Source of the DNA: Candidatus Ryanbacteria bacterium RIFCSPLOWO2_12_FULL_47_9c
GTDB taxonomy: Bacteria > Patescibacteriota > Minisyncoccia > Ryanbacterales > GWA2-47-10b
DNA length: 12,635 bases
Direction: 5' to 3'
Assembly: GCA_001821795.1 (NCBI GenBank)
Contig: MHOB01000006.1
Location: forward strand, 2,225-14,859
The notes below the pieces were generated by a model. It saw nothing but the letters and a program-made list of their open reading frames with translations, did no database searches and was not told where the DNA came from. This document shows, piece by piece, positions 1-5,447 of this stretch. Within the stretch, counting starts at the first letter, position 1. The number at the start of each line of letters is the position of its first letter. Made by a program: the position numbers and the translations under genes.

Positions 1-2
1 TC

Positions 3-134
3 TTGGTCATCGTGTCCCACCTCGGAGCAGCCAGAGTCTGGCTGGAACTAGACCGGGTGTGTGTTGACTACCTCGCACGCATCAAGGCCAGCAACGTCAA
101 AACCCTGGCTGCTCCGATCTCTTTTCCGAGTTGA
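3..134 (+). CDS. C-terminal end of an unidentified protein (5'-truncated by window edge)
   Basis: One frame is open from the window edge to a TGA at 132-134 and encodes the last 43 residues of a possible protein ending in FPS. I do not recognise it. About two thirds of its codons end in G or C, matching the GC-rich genes at 453-1128 and differing from the AT-richer genes after 1188, which gives modest support for coding. The case is weakened by the short length and by three nested inverted repeats in the same DNA (22-34/105-117, 38-43/86-91, 57-63/74-80), which would equally suit a structured RNA. A hairpin overlaps the stop codon. Because the 5S rRNA gene follows, I compared it with the 3' end of 23S rRNA and did not find the conserved GTACTAAT-type end. 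Confidence 0.4.
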   Translation: MVIVSHLGAARVWLELDRVCVDYLARIKASNVKTLAAPISFPS

Positions 135-158
135 GCAACAAGCTCAACTCTTCCTCCC
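128..158 (+). terminator. Hairpin overlapping the stop codon of the first reading frame
   Basis: A perfect 9-bp stem (GAGTTGAGC at 128-136 with GCTCAACTC at 142-150) closes on an AACAA loop and is followed by TTCCTCCC. The T tract is interrupted, so this is a weak intrinsic terminator candidate. It could also be a processing stem upstream of the 5S rRNA. Confidence 0.45.
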
Positions 159-195
159 AGGTTCGAAAAAAAATAAGTGAAATGTGCTGAAATAT

Positions 196-303
196 GGTGG
201 TGGCTTGAGGCAGTGGTACTACCTCTTCCCATTCCGAACAGAGTCGTAAAACGCTGTACTGCCGATGATACTCGCAAGGGGACAGTAGGCAGCTGCCACC
301 TTA
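196..303 (+). rRNA. rrf: 5S ribosomal RNA
   Basis: The segment shows the 5S rRNA pattern. The ends pair as helix I (GGTGGC at 199-204 with GCCACC at 295-300). The conserved loop C sequence CCGAAC lies at 234-239, and the usual order of helices II-III, the loop E region around 261-272 and the 3' strand AGTAGGCAGCTGCC all follow. From helix end to helix end it is about 102 nt, shorter than the roughly 120 nt of Escherichia coli, mainly through a shorter helix I. The exact mature ends are estimates. It is followed by a strong hairpin terminator at 319-347. No 23S rRNA 3' end was recognised in the 195 nt upstream. Confidence 0.87.
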
Positions 304-318
304 TTTCCGCAGATCTCT

Positions 319-347
319 AAATAACCCTTACTGTATAAGGGTTATTT
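319..347 (+). terminator. Intrinsic terminator after 5S rRNA
   Basis: A perfect 12-bp inverted repeat (AAATAACCCTTA at 319-330 and TAAGGGTTATTT at 336-347) has a CTGTA loop. The 3' arm itself ends in TTATTT. Being symmetric, it could act on both strands. The -35 box of the next promoter begins inside its last two bases. Confidence 0.75.
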
Positions 348-375
348 GACATTGACTAAATCAATTTTTTATGCT
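346..375 (+). promoter_or_regulatory. Sigma-70-type promoter for the receiver gene at 453
   Basis: A perfect TTGACA (346-351) is followed after 18 nt by TATGCT (370-375). The predicted start near 382 leaves a leader of about 70 nt before the ATG at 453, which carries a Shine-Dalgarno site. It differs from the other promoters in the window, which are extended -10 boxes placed 6 nt before the start codon. Confidence 0.6.
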
Positions 376-440
376 ATGAATTTGGATGAGTTCGTACATA
401 CTATTTTATTTAACCCACGTTTGATCGGGTTTGATTGGAA

Positions 441-449
441 AGGAGAAGG
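441..449 (+). promoter_or_regulatory. Shine-Dalgarno site fixing the start at 453
   Basis: AGGAGAAGG ends 3 nt before the ATG at 453; its AGGAG core is 7 nt from it. This favours 453 over the upstream in-frame TTG at 435. Such sites are absent before most genes after 1188. Confidence 0.7.
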
Positions 450-452
450 TCG

Positions 453-809
453 ATGGAAAAAGTCCTCGTCGTGGATGACATGGAGTCCTTTCACGTCGCC
501 CTCAAGCATTGGCTTGAAGGTCGCGTAGAGGTTCTGTCCGCCTACTCCATTGAGGAGGCGAGGCGGTTGTTCTACGAGAATCCCGACGTTCGGATCATTC
601 TCATGGATGCCTGCGTGCCCGGTGATAAGCCAAACACCCTCGGTTTGGTCCACGAGATTGAGACGTCCGGGGTCTTCTGTGGGACGATGATCGCGATTTC
701 TTCGAGTCCTCAATACCGGCATCAGCTGGTCCAAGCGGGCTGCGGCGGCAGTTGTCCCAAAGACCAGGCAGCCCAGATGGTCGAGGTCCTATTGGATCTC
801 GTCGCGTAG
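453..809 (+). CDS. Stand-alone response-regulator receiver domain protein
   Basis: This 118-residue protein consists only of a CheY-like receiver domain. The hallmark residues are present: the acidic pair D8-D9 in LVVDD, the phospho-acceptor D52 in IILMD, the hydroxyl switch residue at S83/S84 in AISSS, and K103 in CPKDQ. A receiver is phosphorylated by a histidine kinase and changes conformation to act on a partner. No DNA-binding or enzymatic output domain follows, so output must be through protein contacts, or it acts as a phosphate sink. No kinase gene lies in the window. The start at 453 is chosen for its Shine-Dalgarno site. The gene is GC-rich (57% over 481-540) and shares that composition with the next gene, 19 nt downstream, with which it probably forms an operon. 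Family assignment is firm; role is unknown. Confidence 0.88.
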   Translation: MEKVLVVDDMESFHVALKHWLEGRVEVLSAYSIEEARRLFYENPDVRIILMDACVPGDKPNTLGLVHEIETSGVFCGTMIAISSSPQYRHQLVQAGCGGSCPKDQAAQMVEVLLDLVA

Positions 810-817
810 AAGGGAAG

Positions 818-824
818 GGAGGTG
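818..824 (+). promoter_or_regulatory. Shine-Dalgarno site for the small membrane protein
   Basis: GGAGGTG, close to the full anti-16S complement, ends 4 nt before the ATG at 829 (6 nt from the GGAGG core). It selects the ATG over the GTG at 826. Confidence 0.7.
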
Positions 825-828
825 GGTG

Positions 829-1128
829 ATGAAGCAGTTTCTCGTCGAAAACAGGTTCCTCTTCTGGGCCGCAATGTTGCTCTTCGGGGTTTCCTGGGGT
901 CTCCGGACCGTGATTCTCCAGAGGGAGGCCCAGCTCAACGCCCTTCTCGCCGTGCGTATGCATTACGCACGGGCGCACGGCGTGTGCATCGAGGGGGCAC
1001 GGGCGACTGTCCTCGCCGGAGGTGAAGTCGAGGTGGAGTACTTCACTCTCGACGGCTTGCGATGCAAGGACGTTGTCAGGGACGGAGCCGTCCTGCATCT
1101 CGGGTGTCACAACGAGGTGTCGATCTAG
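829..1128 (+). CDS. Small single-pass membrane protein, unknown function
   Basis: This 99-residue protein has one hydrophobic segment at about residues 9-30, preceded by a short charged N-terminus and followed by a polar domain of about 70 residues. The polar domain has three cysteines (C53, C79, C93) and looks beta-rich (alternating residues around 60-75). With C53 and C93 in compact positions a disulfide is possible if the domain is outside the cell. I do not recognise the family. The ATG at 829 is preferred because a strong Shine-Dalgarno site precedes it. It follows the receiver gene by 19 nt and is followed by a terminator, so the two probably form one transcript. Composition is GC-rich (65% over 901-960), unlike genes after 1188. 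A link to the receiver is suggested only by position. Confidence 0.72.
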   Translation: MKQFLVENRFLFWAAMLLFGVSWGLRTVILQREAQLNALLAVRMHYARAHGVCIEGARATVLAGGEVEVEYFTLDGLRCKDVVRDGAVLHLGCHNEVSI

Positions 1129-1136
1129 TCGGTGTA

Positions 1137-1173
1137 GCCGGCGTGCGAATACGTGCGTCGGCTTTTCTCTTTT
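1137..1173 (+). terminator. Intrinsic terminator after the receiver/membrane-protein pair
   Basis: An 11-bp stem (1137-1147 with 1152-1162, three G-U pairs) with an AATA loop is followed by TTTTCTCTTTT. It ends the GC-rich two-gene unit 8 nt after its stop codon. The T tract runs directly into the next gene's extended -10 box. Confidence 0.8.
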
Positions 1174-1181
1174 GTTACACT
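1173..1181 (+). promoter_or_regulatory. Extended -10 promoter placed 6 nt before the ATG at 1188
   Basis: TG-T-TACACT occupies 1173-1181, with AATACC between it and the ATG at 1188. Transcription would start at or next to the A of ATG, giving a leaderless mRNA. No convincing -35 box is seen; that position lies inside the terminator stem. Confidence 0.55.
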
Positions 1182-1187
1182 AATACC

Positions 1188-1949
1188 ATGCGGCTTTGGG
1201 TTTTAAAACGGCGGCTTGCGGGGTTTCTCGTCTTGCTTGGCATGTTTATAATTATCGGTGGTTCTTTGGCGTATATTTTTTGGCCGCGCCCGTCCTGTGT
1301 TGATGGCGTTCAAAATGGTGACGAAAAAGGGGTCGATTGCGGCGGTTCATGTTCCAAACAATGTCTTGGTGAAATTCCTGTTTCTCCCAAGCGCCTTTGG
1401 CAGAGGTTTTTCCAGGTTCGTCCTGGGGTATACGACGTGGGCGCAATGATTGAGAATGTGAATTTATTTGTTGGAACAAAGGTATTTCGTTATACCGTGA
1501 AGCTTTATAGTGAAGAGAATGTGCTTCTTGCAGAGCGCCAGGGAACAACTTTCTTGCTTCCAAACCAGAAGGCGCTTATCTTTGAGCCGAACATGGTGCC
1601 GGGTCCGCGCGCTCCGGCGCGTGTGGATTTTTCATTTGAGGAGCCGATTACATGGACGCGAATGGATGCGGGTGATGCACAAAAAATCGAGGTGATATCC
1701 CGCCGGTTTGAATCGGATCCACACCCGATCGTGCGGATAAAATTACGGAATAAATCAACTTCCAGGGAGAGTGAACTTGAAATATCTTTGGTGCTTGAAA
1801 GCAAAGACGGCAACGCGTTCGCCGTGGCGCGCACTACTTTGGAAGATTTTGTGGCTGGATCTGAACGGGAAGCAGTTTTCTCATGGCCAACATCGCAATT
1901 TCAAGAACCTGCGAGCATGCAGGTGCTTTACCGTAGAGTTGTGCGGTGA
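1188..1949 (+). CDS. Membrane-anchored protein with Cys-rich QNGDE/DCGGSC motif
   Basis: This 253-residue protein starts with a basic cytoplasmic tip (residues 1-10) and a hydrophobic segment at about 11-32, so it is probably anchored with the rest outside. Right after the membrane segment comes a compact motif, C37-VDGVQNGDE then GVDC51GGSC55 and C59, a pattern I know from hypothetical surface proteins of Patescibacteria and other bacteria; it looks suited to disulfides or metal binding. The remaining 190 residues have alternating hydrophobic residues typical of beta-sandwich domains, with no catalytic motif I recognise. The ATG at 1188 is chosen because an extended -10 box ends 6 nt before it; a longer reading frame from 1062 would overlap the previous gene and the terminator. 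The gene ends 12 nt before rodA, which suggests an envelope role. Confidence 0.8.
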   Translation: MRLWVLKRRLAGFLVLLGMFIIIGGSLAYIFWPRPSCVDGVQNGDEKGVDCGGSCSKQCLGEIPVSPKRLWQRFFQVRPGVYDVGAMIENVNLFVGTKVFRYTVKLYSEENVLLAERQGTTFLLPNQKALIFEPNMVPGPRAPARVDFSFEEPITWTRMDAGDAQKIEVISRRFESDPHPIVRIKLRNKSTSRESELEISLVLESKDGNAFAVARTTLEDFVAGSEREAVFSWPTSQFQEPASMQVLYRRVVR

Positions 1950-1955
1950 TAGCAT
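1947..1955 (+). promoter_or_regulatory. Extended -10 promoter for rodA, built on the upstream stop codon
   Basis: TG-A-TAGCAT lies at 1947-1955 and TTTTCT separates it from the ATG at 1962. The TGA stop codon of the previous gene supplies the TGN extension. A TTTACC at 1927-1932, 17 nt upstream of the hexamer, is a partial -35 match. Confidence 0.5.
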
Positions 1956-1961
1956 TTTTCT

Positions 1962-3077
1962 ATGATTCGGCATCTCCGGTATATGGATTGGCTCCTTGTA
2001 ATTTCAATTCTTCCGATTCTTGTTTTCGGGCTTTTGACCATGAAATCGCTTTCTGGCGATGATTATTTTTTCAACCGCCAGCTCATCTGGATCGCGGTTG
2101 GTTTCGTTGCGATGGGTTTAACAACGGCGTACGATTGGCGCGGCCTCAAGTCAAGTGCGGTGATATTATCGCTCTATGCGCTTGGGGTTATTTTACTTGT
2201 TATTCTCGCGGTCATTGGGTTCGTAACACGGGGCGCGCAGAGCTGGTTCTATTTTGGGACTGCCGCTTTCGAGCCAGTCGAACTTGTAAAGCTTTTCTTG
2301 GTGTTGGTATTTGCGAAATACTTTTCACGGCGATATGTCGAAATTGCAATGACACGGCATATCGCGATTTCATTTCTCTATCTCGTGATTCCCATGACGC
2401 TTGTATTTCTACAGCCGGATTTCGGATCTGCCGCGATTCTTTTTTTTGTGTGGTTAAGCATGCTTTTATTCTCGGGTCTGCGATTCAAGCAGATCATAGT
2501 ATTTATCGCCACCGGGGTTTTGATCGCCGTTGTAGGGTGGTTTTTCTTGCTTCAGACATACCAAAAGATGCGCATTGTTGCTTTTTTCAATCCTGAAGGG
2601 GATCCACGAGGTTCTGGGTACCATGCGATTCAAGCCATGATCGCGGTAGGTGCGGGAGGAGTATGGGGAAAAGGAGTTGGATATGGTACACAATCACGGC
2701 TTGATTTTCTGCCAGAATCGGAGACCGATTTCATGTTTGCGGCATTCGCGGAAGAATGGGGGCTTGTTGGTGTAGCCGCACTTTTTCTTTCGTTTACACT
2801 GCTTTTTTGGCGTATTTTACGGATCAGTATTCGTTCTCCCGACAACTTTTCAAAACTCTTCGGCCTCGGCATCAGTTTTTTGCTTGTGAGCCATATTGCG
2901 GTTCATGTGGGGATGAATATGGGTCTCTTGCCGGTTACAGGAATAGGGCTTCCTTTCATGAGTTATGGGGGGTCGTTCTTGGTAATGTTAATGGCTGCCC
3001 TTGGAATCCTTGAATCAATCGCAATCCGATCCTCGGAGATAAAGGCATATGAAAAAGAGGAGTTTATTGGCCTATAG
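1962..3077 (+). CDS. rodA: SEDS-family peptidoglycan glycosyltransferase RodA
   Basis: This 371-residue polytopic membrane protein matches the RodA/FtsW/SpoVE (SEDS) family, which polymerises lipid II into glycan strands, normally together with a class B penicillin-binding protein. Family signatures appear in order: the RGAQSW loop with EPVELVK (90-110), QPDFGSA (151-157), NPEGDPRGSGYH (210-221), the GTQ...LPE..TDF segment (242-257) and GLLPVTGI..PF.SYGGS (321-338). D256 in TDF is the candidate catalytic aspartate by alignment with RodA. The length is normal (370 in Escherichia coli). The conserved GIPLPF reads GIGLPF here. RodA is favoured over FtsW because of the DPRGSGYH form and the short C-terminus. 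No partner PBP2, mreB or mreC gene is in the window. It has its own predicted promoter. Confidence 0.93.
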   Translation: MIRHLRYMDWLLVISILPILVFGLLTMKSLSGDDYFFNRQLIWIAVGFVAMGLTTAYDWRGLKSSAVILSLYALGVILLVILAVIGFVTRGAQSWFYFGTAAFEPVELVKLFLVLVFAKYFSRRYVEIAMTRHIAISFLYLVIPMTLVFLQPDFGSAAILFFVWLSMLLFSGLRFKQIIVFIATGVLIAVVGWFFLLQTYQKMRIVAFFNPEGDPRGSGYHAIQAMIAVGAGGVWGKGVGYGTQSRLDFLPESETDFMFAAFAEEWGLVGVAALFLSFTLLFWRILRISIRSPDNFSKLFGLGISFLLVSHIAVHVGMNMGLLPVTGIGLPFMSYGGSFLVMLMAALGILESIAIRSSEIKAYEKEEFIGL

Positions 3078-3106
3078 GGCATACGCTTGCGTTCTTTTGG
3101 CATATA

Positions 3107-3123
3107 TGGTAATCTATTATTAC
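3107..3123 (+). promoter_or_regulatory. Possible promoter before the sigma-region-4 protein
   Basis: An extended -10 candidate TG-G-TAATCT lies at 3107-3115, with an alternative TATTAC at 3118-3123, which is 6 nt before the ATG at 3130 but lacks the TG extension. Which one is used cannot be settled by reading. Confidence 0.35.
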
Positions 3124-3129
3124 TAAATT

Positions 3130-4164
3130 ATGAATATCGTGCAGGCATTATTTGAGCGACAAATAGCTAAATTTCTTGATGAACTTGCGCCTCGCGCACG
3201 GAGCGTTGTGAAGCGCCGCTATGGCATTGGAGGGACAAGCGCCATGACTCTTGAAGCTATTGGGACAAAAGAGGGAATTACGCGTGAGCGGGTAAGACAG
3301 ATTGAAAATGACGCAATGAAGCGGCTTCGCAAGTCGCCCTCTTTCGTGACTCTTGCGTCATACGAAAAAGAGATCGGCGATTTAATAGAAAGTCGTGGCG
3401 GCATGATTTCAGAAAATTTTCTTCTTGCGTTGCCTGAATTGAAAAATGTGAAAGATAAAAATAGTCTTATACTTTTTATCGACCTTTGTGACTCTTTGGC
3501 CAAACGAAAAGCCGATCAGCACTTCCATGCGCGTTGGCATACAAAGCCCGCTCCGGTTGCAGGCATCGAATCGTCGCTTATTTCTTTTGCAGAGGATTTG
3601 TATCGCTCACGCAAGACGATGTCTGAAGCAGAAGCGAGCGAAAAATATGAAAGTCATTGCAAAAAATATAACCTGGAGGGTATAACACCACTTACGATTC
3701 AAGCCCATTTCCTGCTCTCAAAAGATATAGAAAAAAACGTTTGGGGTGAATACGGTCATGTTTCTTCACCGTTTGTGCGGCCGCGCGGTATGAGGGAAAG
3801 CTCTTTTGTTGTGCTTGCGCGGGCGCATCAGCCCCTCCATTTCCGCGAGATCGCACATCGCATTGAGGAATTTGCCGGCCATCCGGTACATATTCAGACG
3901 GTTCACAACGAGCTTATCAAAGACGACCGTTTTGTGCTCGTAGGCCGCGGACTCTACGCGCTGGGTGAATGGGGATATGAGCCGGGTTTTGTCAAAGATG
4001 TACTCGTGAAGCTCCTTAAATCAAACGGACCGATGACACGAGATAAAATTGTGGAGGAAGTTTCTCATCTTCGCCAAGTGAAACCAAGCACGGTTTTTAT
4101 CAATCTCCAAAACAAAAAATTGTTTAAGACTCTTGAGGATGGTGCCTATACGCTTATTTCGTAA
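3130..4164 (+). CDS. Sigma-70 region 4 / HARE-HTH fusion protein (transcription regulator)
   Basis: This 344-residue protein begins with a helix-turn-helix matching sigma-70 region 4 (about residues 15-68), including the recognition-helix signature TRERVRQIE (51-59), which in sigma factors reads the -35 box. A less conserved middle follows. Residues about 223-283 resemble the HARE-HTH winged helix found in the RNA polymerase delta subunit, and the last 55 residues (287-344) look like another winged helix. Sigma regions 1.2, 2 and 3 are missing, so it cannot melt a promoter by itself in the usual way; a polymerase-associated modulator or ordinary DNA-binding regulator is more likely. Similar fusions are, to my knowledge, common in Patescibacteria. 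The gene starts 52 nt after rodA with no Shine-Dalgarno site, and the next gene begins 8 nt after its stop. Confidence 0.8.
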   Translation: MNIVQALFERQIAKFLDELAPRARSVVKRRYGIGGTSAMTLEAIGTKEGITRERVRQIENDAMKRLRKSPSFVTLASYEKEIGDLIESRGGMISENFLLALPELKNVKDKNSLILFIDLCDSLAKRKADQHFHARWHTKPAPVAGIESSLISFAEDLYRSRKTMSEAEASEKYESHCKKYNLEGITPLTIQAHFLLSKDIEKNVWGEYGHVSSPFVRPRGMRESSFVVLARAHQPLHFREIAHRIEEFAGHPVHIQTVHNELIKDDRFVLVGRGLYALGEWGYEPGFVKDVLVKLLKSNGPMTRDKIVEEVSHLRQVKPSTVFINLQNKKLFKTLEDGAYTLIS

Positions 4165-4172
4165 CGAACACC

Positions 4173-5444
4173 GTGTCATTTCTCGAGTTATTCGGACCGA
4201 CCGCTGAGATCATAAAATTTATTTTCCGATTTTGGTGGATATGGTTCGGTCCGCTCAGTTTTGTGATATTCGTTGCCCTTTGGCTTGCGTGGCGCCAGCA
4301 GCTTTACAAAAGTGCCGTCTCGTGGGTTCTTCTTGAGTTAAAGTTTCCCCGAGAAATTCTTAAAACCCCGAAAGCGATGGATCAATTTTTTTCGGCGCTT
4401 CATGGGGTGCGCAATGCTCCCGGGGATCCCGTTGAAAAATACTGGGATGGGGAGGTATCGCTTTGGTTTAGTTTTGAGATTGTGACGCTCGGCGGCGACA
4501 TCCATTTTTTTATCAGGACGCCAACAAAGCACAGAAACGTTCTTGAAGCGAATATGTATGCGAATTACCCAACAGTAGAAATTGAGGAAGTAAAAGATTA
4601 TATGGAGCGTTTCCCAAAGACGCTCGATGGGCTCTATGCGCGGGGGCTTAACCTTTGGGGTTCGGAACTCGTCTTGGTAAAGGCGGATGCTTACCCGATC
4701 CGCACTTATGTGCAATTTCAAGAAATAGACGAAGAGCGAAGTTTAGATCCGATTGCGTCAGTCATGGAGGTTTTTAAAAAAATAGATCGGAAAGAAAACA
4801 TTCTATTCCAGATGCTTGTTCGACCAGTTCACCCTGATCGGAAGGCAGAGGGTGATAAACTTGTGGAGGAACTCAAGAAAAAAGATGTAAAAATACGGCA
4901 GAGCCCGTATGGGGAGTATGAGGACAAGCCGATTCGAACGCCAGGTGAGACGGAGGTTTTAAAAACTATCGAAGAGAATTTGTCGAAGTCAGCGTATGAC
5001 ACGTTAATCCGATACATTTATATCGCGGATAAGAGTGTATATAATATAAGTTTTGCAAAACGTGGAACGATATCGGCATGTAACCAGTATGCGGCGCAAA
5101 ATATGAATTACTTCTCCCACAACTATAAGGTTTACACCCAAGTCAGGTGGATAAACTGGCCATTTTTATTTGCTCGCAAAAGAGCGGAGGCACGGAAAGA
5201 ACGTCTTTTGCAGCATTACCGAATGAGAAGAATGCCCGAAGAAACACTCATAAGCAAGTACCTCTTCGCCAGGGCGTTTAATTTTAATGTTCACCATCGC
5301 ACGTTTGTCATGAGTACCGCTGAACTTGCGACACTTTATCATCCGCCAAGTAGTTTAGTCCTAACTGCGCCGTTGATTAGGCGAGTCGAGTCAAAGCGTA
5401 TGGGCCCGCCAGTAAGTGCAGAAATATTTGGCGAAGAACAATAG
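4173..5444 (+). CDS. N-terminally membrane-anchored protein of a VirD4-like gene cluster (DUF8128-like)
   Basis: This 423-residue protein has a hydrophobic, Trp- and Phe-rich stretch at about residues 13-43, long enough for one or two membrane passes, followed by a soluble domain of about 370 residues. Just after the membrane part comes the segment WVLLELKFPREI (51-62), which I associate with a protein family found next to VirD4-like ATPases in Patescibacteria; the DUF8128 name is from memory. There are no nuclease or ATPase motifs. It begins with GTG at 4173, 8 nt after the previous stop, and no Shine-Dalgarno site is seen, so translational coupling is possible. The next gene begins 3 nt after its stop. 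The constant companionship with the ATPase suggests it is the membrane platform of a DNA or protein transfer machine; this role is inference. Confidence 0.75.
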   Translation: MSFLELFGPTAEIIKFIFRFWWIWFGPLSFVIFVALWLAWRQQLYKSAVSWVLLELKFPREILKTPKAMDQFFSALHGVRNAPGDPVEKYWDGEVSLWFSFEIVTLGGDIHFFIRTPTKHRNVLEANMYANYPTVEIEEVKDYMERFPKTLDGLYARGLNLWGSELVLVKADAYPIRTYVQFQEIDEERSLDPIASVMEVFKKIDRKENILFQMLVRPVHPDRKAEGDKLVEELKKKDVKIRQSPYGEYEDKPIRTPGETEVLKTIEENLSKSAYDTLIRYIYIADKSVYNISFAKRGTISACNQYAAQNMNYFSHNYKVYTQVRWINWPFLFARKRAEARKERLLQHYRMRRMPEETLISKYLFARAFNFNVHHRTFVMSTAELATLYHPPSSLVLTAPLIRRVESKRMGPPVSAEIFGEEQ

Positions 5445-5447
5445 AAT

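Noticed and set aside
45..115. Resemblance to the 3' end of 23S rRNA (a GACCGGGTGTGTG stretch just upstream of a 5S gene).
   Set aside because: The highly conserved GTACTAAT-type sequence and the expected preceding helices are absent, and the reading frame has coding-like third positions. The match is about 12 bases only.
369..734. Minus-strand open frame of 121 codons opposite the receiver gene.
   Set aside because: It is the shadow of a GC-rich gene whose + strand product has all receiver hallmarks.
601..1110. Minus-strand open frame of 169 codons spanning both small GC-rich genes.
   Set aside because: It has no recognisable domain or Shine-Dalgarno site, is Pro- and Arg-rich as expected for an antisense frame of GC-rich DNA, and crosses the intergenic gap of two well-supported genes.
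1062..1187. N-terminal extension of the Cys-motif membrane protein from 1062.
   Set aside because: It would overlap the previous gene and run through the terminator. The ATG at 1188 has the promoter spacing seen at other genes and begins a typical membrane anchor.
3078..3129. Terminator after rodA.
   Set aside because: Only a 4-bp ACGC/GCGT stem is present near 3082-3091, too weak to call.
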